Notes under the pieces: generated by a model
The model's database searches: none
Told to the model about the DNA's origin: nothing
Seen by the model: only the letters and a program-made list of their open reading frames with translations
Shown: positions 63,487 to 64,000 of the stretch, one piece after another
How the letters are laid out: every line of letters starts with the position of its first letter
Position numbering within the stretch: position 1 is the stretch's first letter
From: UBA1205 sp045598105
Lineage (GTDB): Bacteria; Bacteroidota; Bacteroidia; Bacteroidales; WCHB1-69
Direction of reading: 5' to 3'
Length of the DNA stretch: 64,000 nucleotides
Assembly: GCA_045598105.1 (NCBI GenBank)
Contig: JAZLLK010000088.1
Location: forward strand, 12,523 to 76,522
Position numbers and translations under genes: made by a program

Positions 63487-63717
63487 TTAGAGTAGACTTA
63501 GTTCTTGAATTTTTTCAGCATTTTTTCTGTCTGTCTCTGCTTTTGCCGAGAACTCTTTCTTTTTAGCTTCATCTTTTTCTTGTTGTGATAGTGTTTCATA
63601 ACAATTAGCTCTAGTTGAATACACGTTAGCTGATAGAGGGTCTAATGCTATCGCCAGATTATAATCAAGTATGGCTTCTTCAACATTTTTATTCCTAAAT
63701 TCAACAAATAAATGCAA
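63487..63717 (-). pseudogene. 3' remnant of a TPR protein cut by the IS30-family insertion
   Basis: The frame has a partial TPR (VEEAILDYNLAIALDPLSANVYSTRANCYETL) and a charged helical end (QQEKDEAKKKEF). It has no proper start; the first possible codon is TTG 63717, which already lies in the sequence shared with the transposase end. The 5' part of the gene is not in the window. An outward promoter in the IS end could still drive it. Confidence 0.65.
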
Positions 63718-64000
63718 CTTTTGTTAAACAATTATTTTTTGCAAAGGTAATAAAAAAATATTCATATGGGGTTAAAAATCCTAATTTTTTTCTTGGTCGG
63801 TTGTTTAATTTCTCTTGAATCATCTCAATATATTCATCATCAATATTTTCTAACGACGAACCTTTAGGAATATATTGTCGAATAAGTCCATTCATATTCT
63901 CGTTAGCACCCCTTTCCCACGAATGATAAGGATGTGCAAAGTAGAAAGCTACATTCAAGTCTTCTGCAATAGCCTGATGATTTGCAAATTCTTTCCCATT
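63701..64000 (-). CDS. IS30-family transposase, N-terminus beyond the window
   Basis: The last ~99 residues are visible. They have FAHPYHSWERGANENMNGLIRQ, the DDE-type transposase end of IS30 elements (the E of WERGANEN is the third catalytic residue), then IPKGSSLENI and NRPRKKLGFLTPYEYF. The frame is open to base 64000. The stop is at 63701, almost in the disrupted TPR gene. Confidence 0.92.
   Translation of the reverse strand, partial: NGKEFANHQAIAEDLNVAFYFAHPYHSWERGANENMNGLIRQYIPKGSSLENIDDEYIEMIQEKLNNRPRKKLGFLTPYEYFFITFAKNNCLTKVAFIC
63701..64000 (-). mobile_element. IS30-family insertion sequence, right end region (other end outside)
   Basis: The transposase end, an interrupted TPR gene and the outward promoter show that the element's right end lies near 63701-63725. 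The terminal inverted repeat and target duplication cannot be checked because the other end is outside. Confidence 0.75.
63742..63749 (-). promoter_or_regulatory. Outward-facing -7 element in the IS end
   Basis: Minus-strand TACCTTTG sits within the transposase 3' end and points out of the element to the TPR remnant and lipoprotein gene. Confidence 0.5.

Overview
The window comes from a member of the Bacteroidota, most likely an anaerobic, Bacteroidales-like organism. Three things point there. Most genes are preceded by the Bacteroidota -7 promoter motif TAnnTTTG, usually as TACCTTTG, TATCTTTG or TACTTTTG, and Shine-Dalgarno sequences are rare. Several proteins are typical of the phylum: GldH, a type IX secretion (T9SS) C-terminal sorting domain, a PorE-like OmpA protein, BatE, a 2TM-domain protein, TamB and an IS30-family transposase. 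An acyl-CoA dehydratase activase operon, phosphate butyryltransferase and a formiminotransferase-cyclodeaminase suggest fermentation of amino acids. The species cannot be named from this sequence alone.

Layout. 1-8.2 kb: a truncated queuosine-precursor transporter, purN, a convergent tamB, then a pair of envelope genes (a lysozyme-like candidate and a phosphodiester-glycosidase-like candidate). 8.4-15.1 kb: rpsF-rpsR-rplI, adk, a YitT membrane protein, a secreted Tyr/Asn- and Ser-rich protein, a degenerate HD-like protein divergent from obg, and tsaE. 15.1-22.1 kb: ftcD, then polA-flippase-glycosyltransferase. 22.2-28.9 kb: a tightly packed minus-strand run gldH, beta-barrel protein, pheT, histidine kinase, SpoIID-like protein, DUF456. 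29-33 kb: glycosyltransferase, M16 peptidase, small beta-barrel protein and a decayed lipoprotein pseudogene. 33-39 kb: a TetR-controlled operon whose two enzyme genes look like a split form of the large CoA-enzyme activase, followed by about 1.2 kb without genes that contains short repeats. 39-50 kb: a T9SS cargo protein, tlyA, a CPBP protease, batE, an outer-membrane barrel plus large TPR protein pair, and an LRR protein. 50-57 kb: tRNA-Val, manA, the PorE-like protein, ptb, and pyrH-2TM-frr. 57-64 kb: msrA, an M3 peptidase, glnA, a LysE exporter, a rhomboid, a lipoprotein, and a TPR gene cut by an IS30-family insertion that runs off the window.

Most of the content is housekeeping and cell-envelope work. 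The observations most worth following are: a retropepsin-like domain with an altered catalytic triad at the C-terminus of the PorE-like protein; the TetR operon with a perfect 29-bp palindrome just downstream of its -7 element; a DNA polymerase I whose proofreading residues are gone; a probably dead RelA/SpoT-type HD protein divergent from obg; the paired envelope genes at 6.4-8.2 kb; and an IS end carrying an outward promoter.
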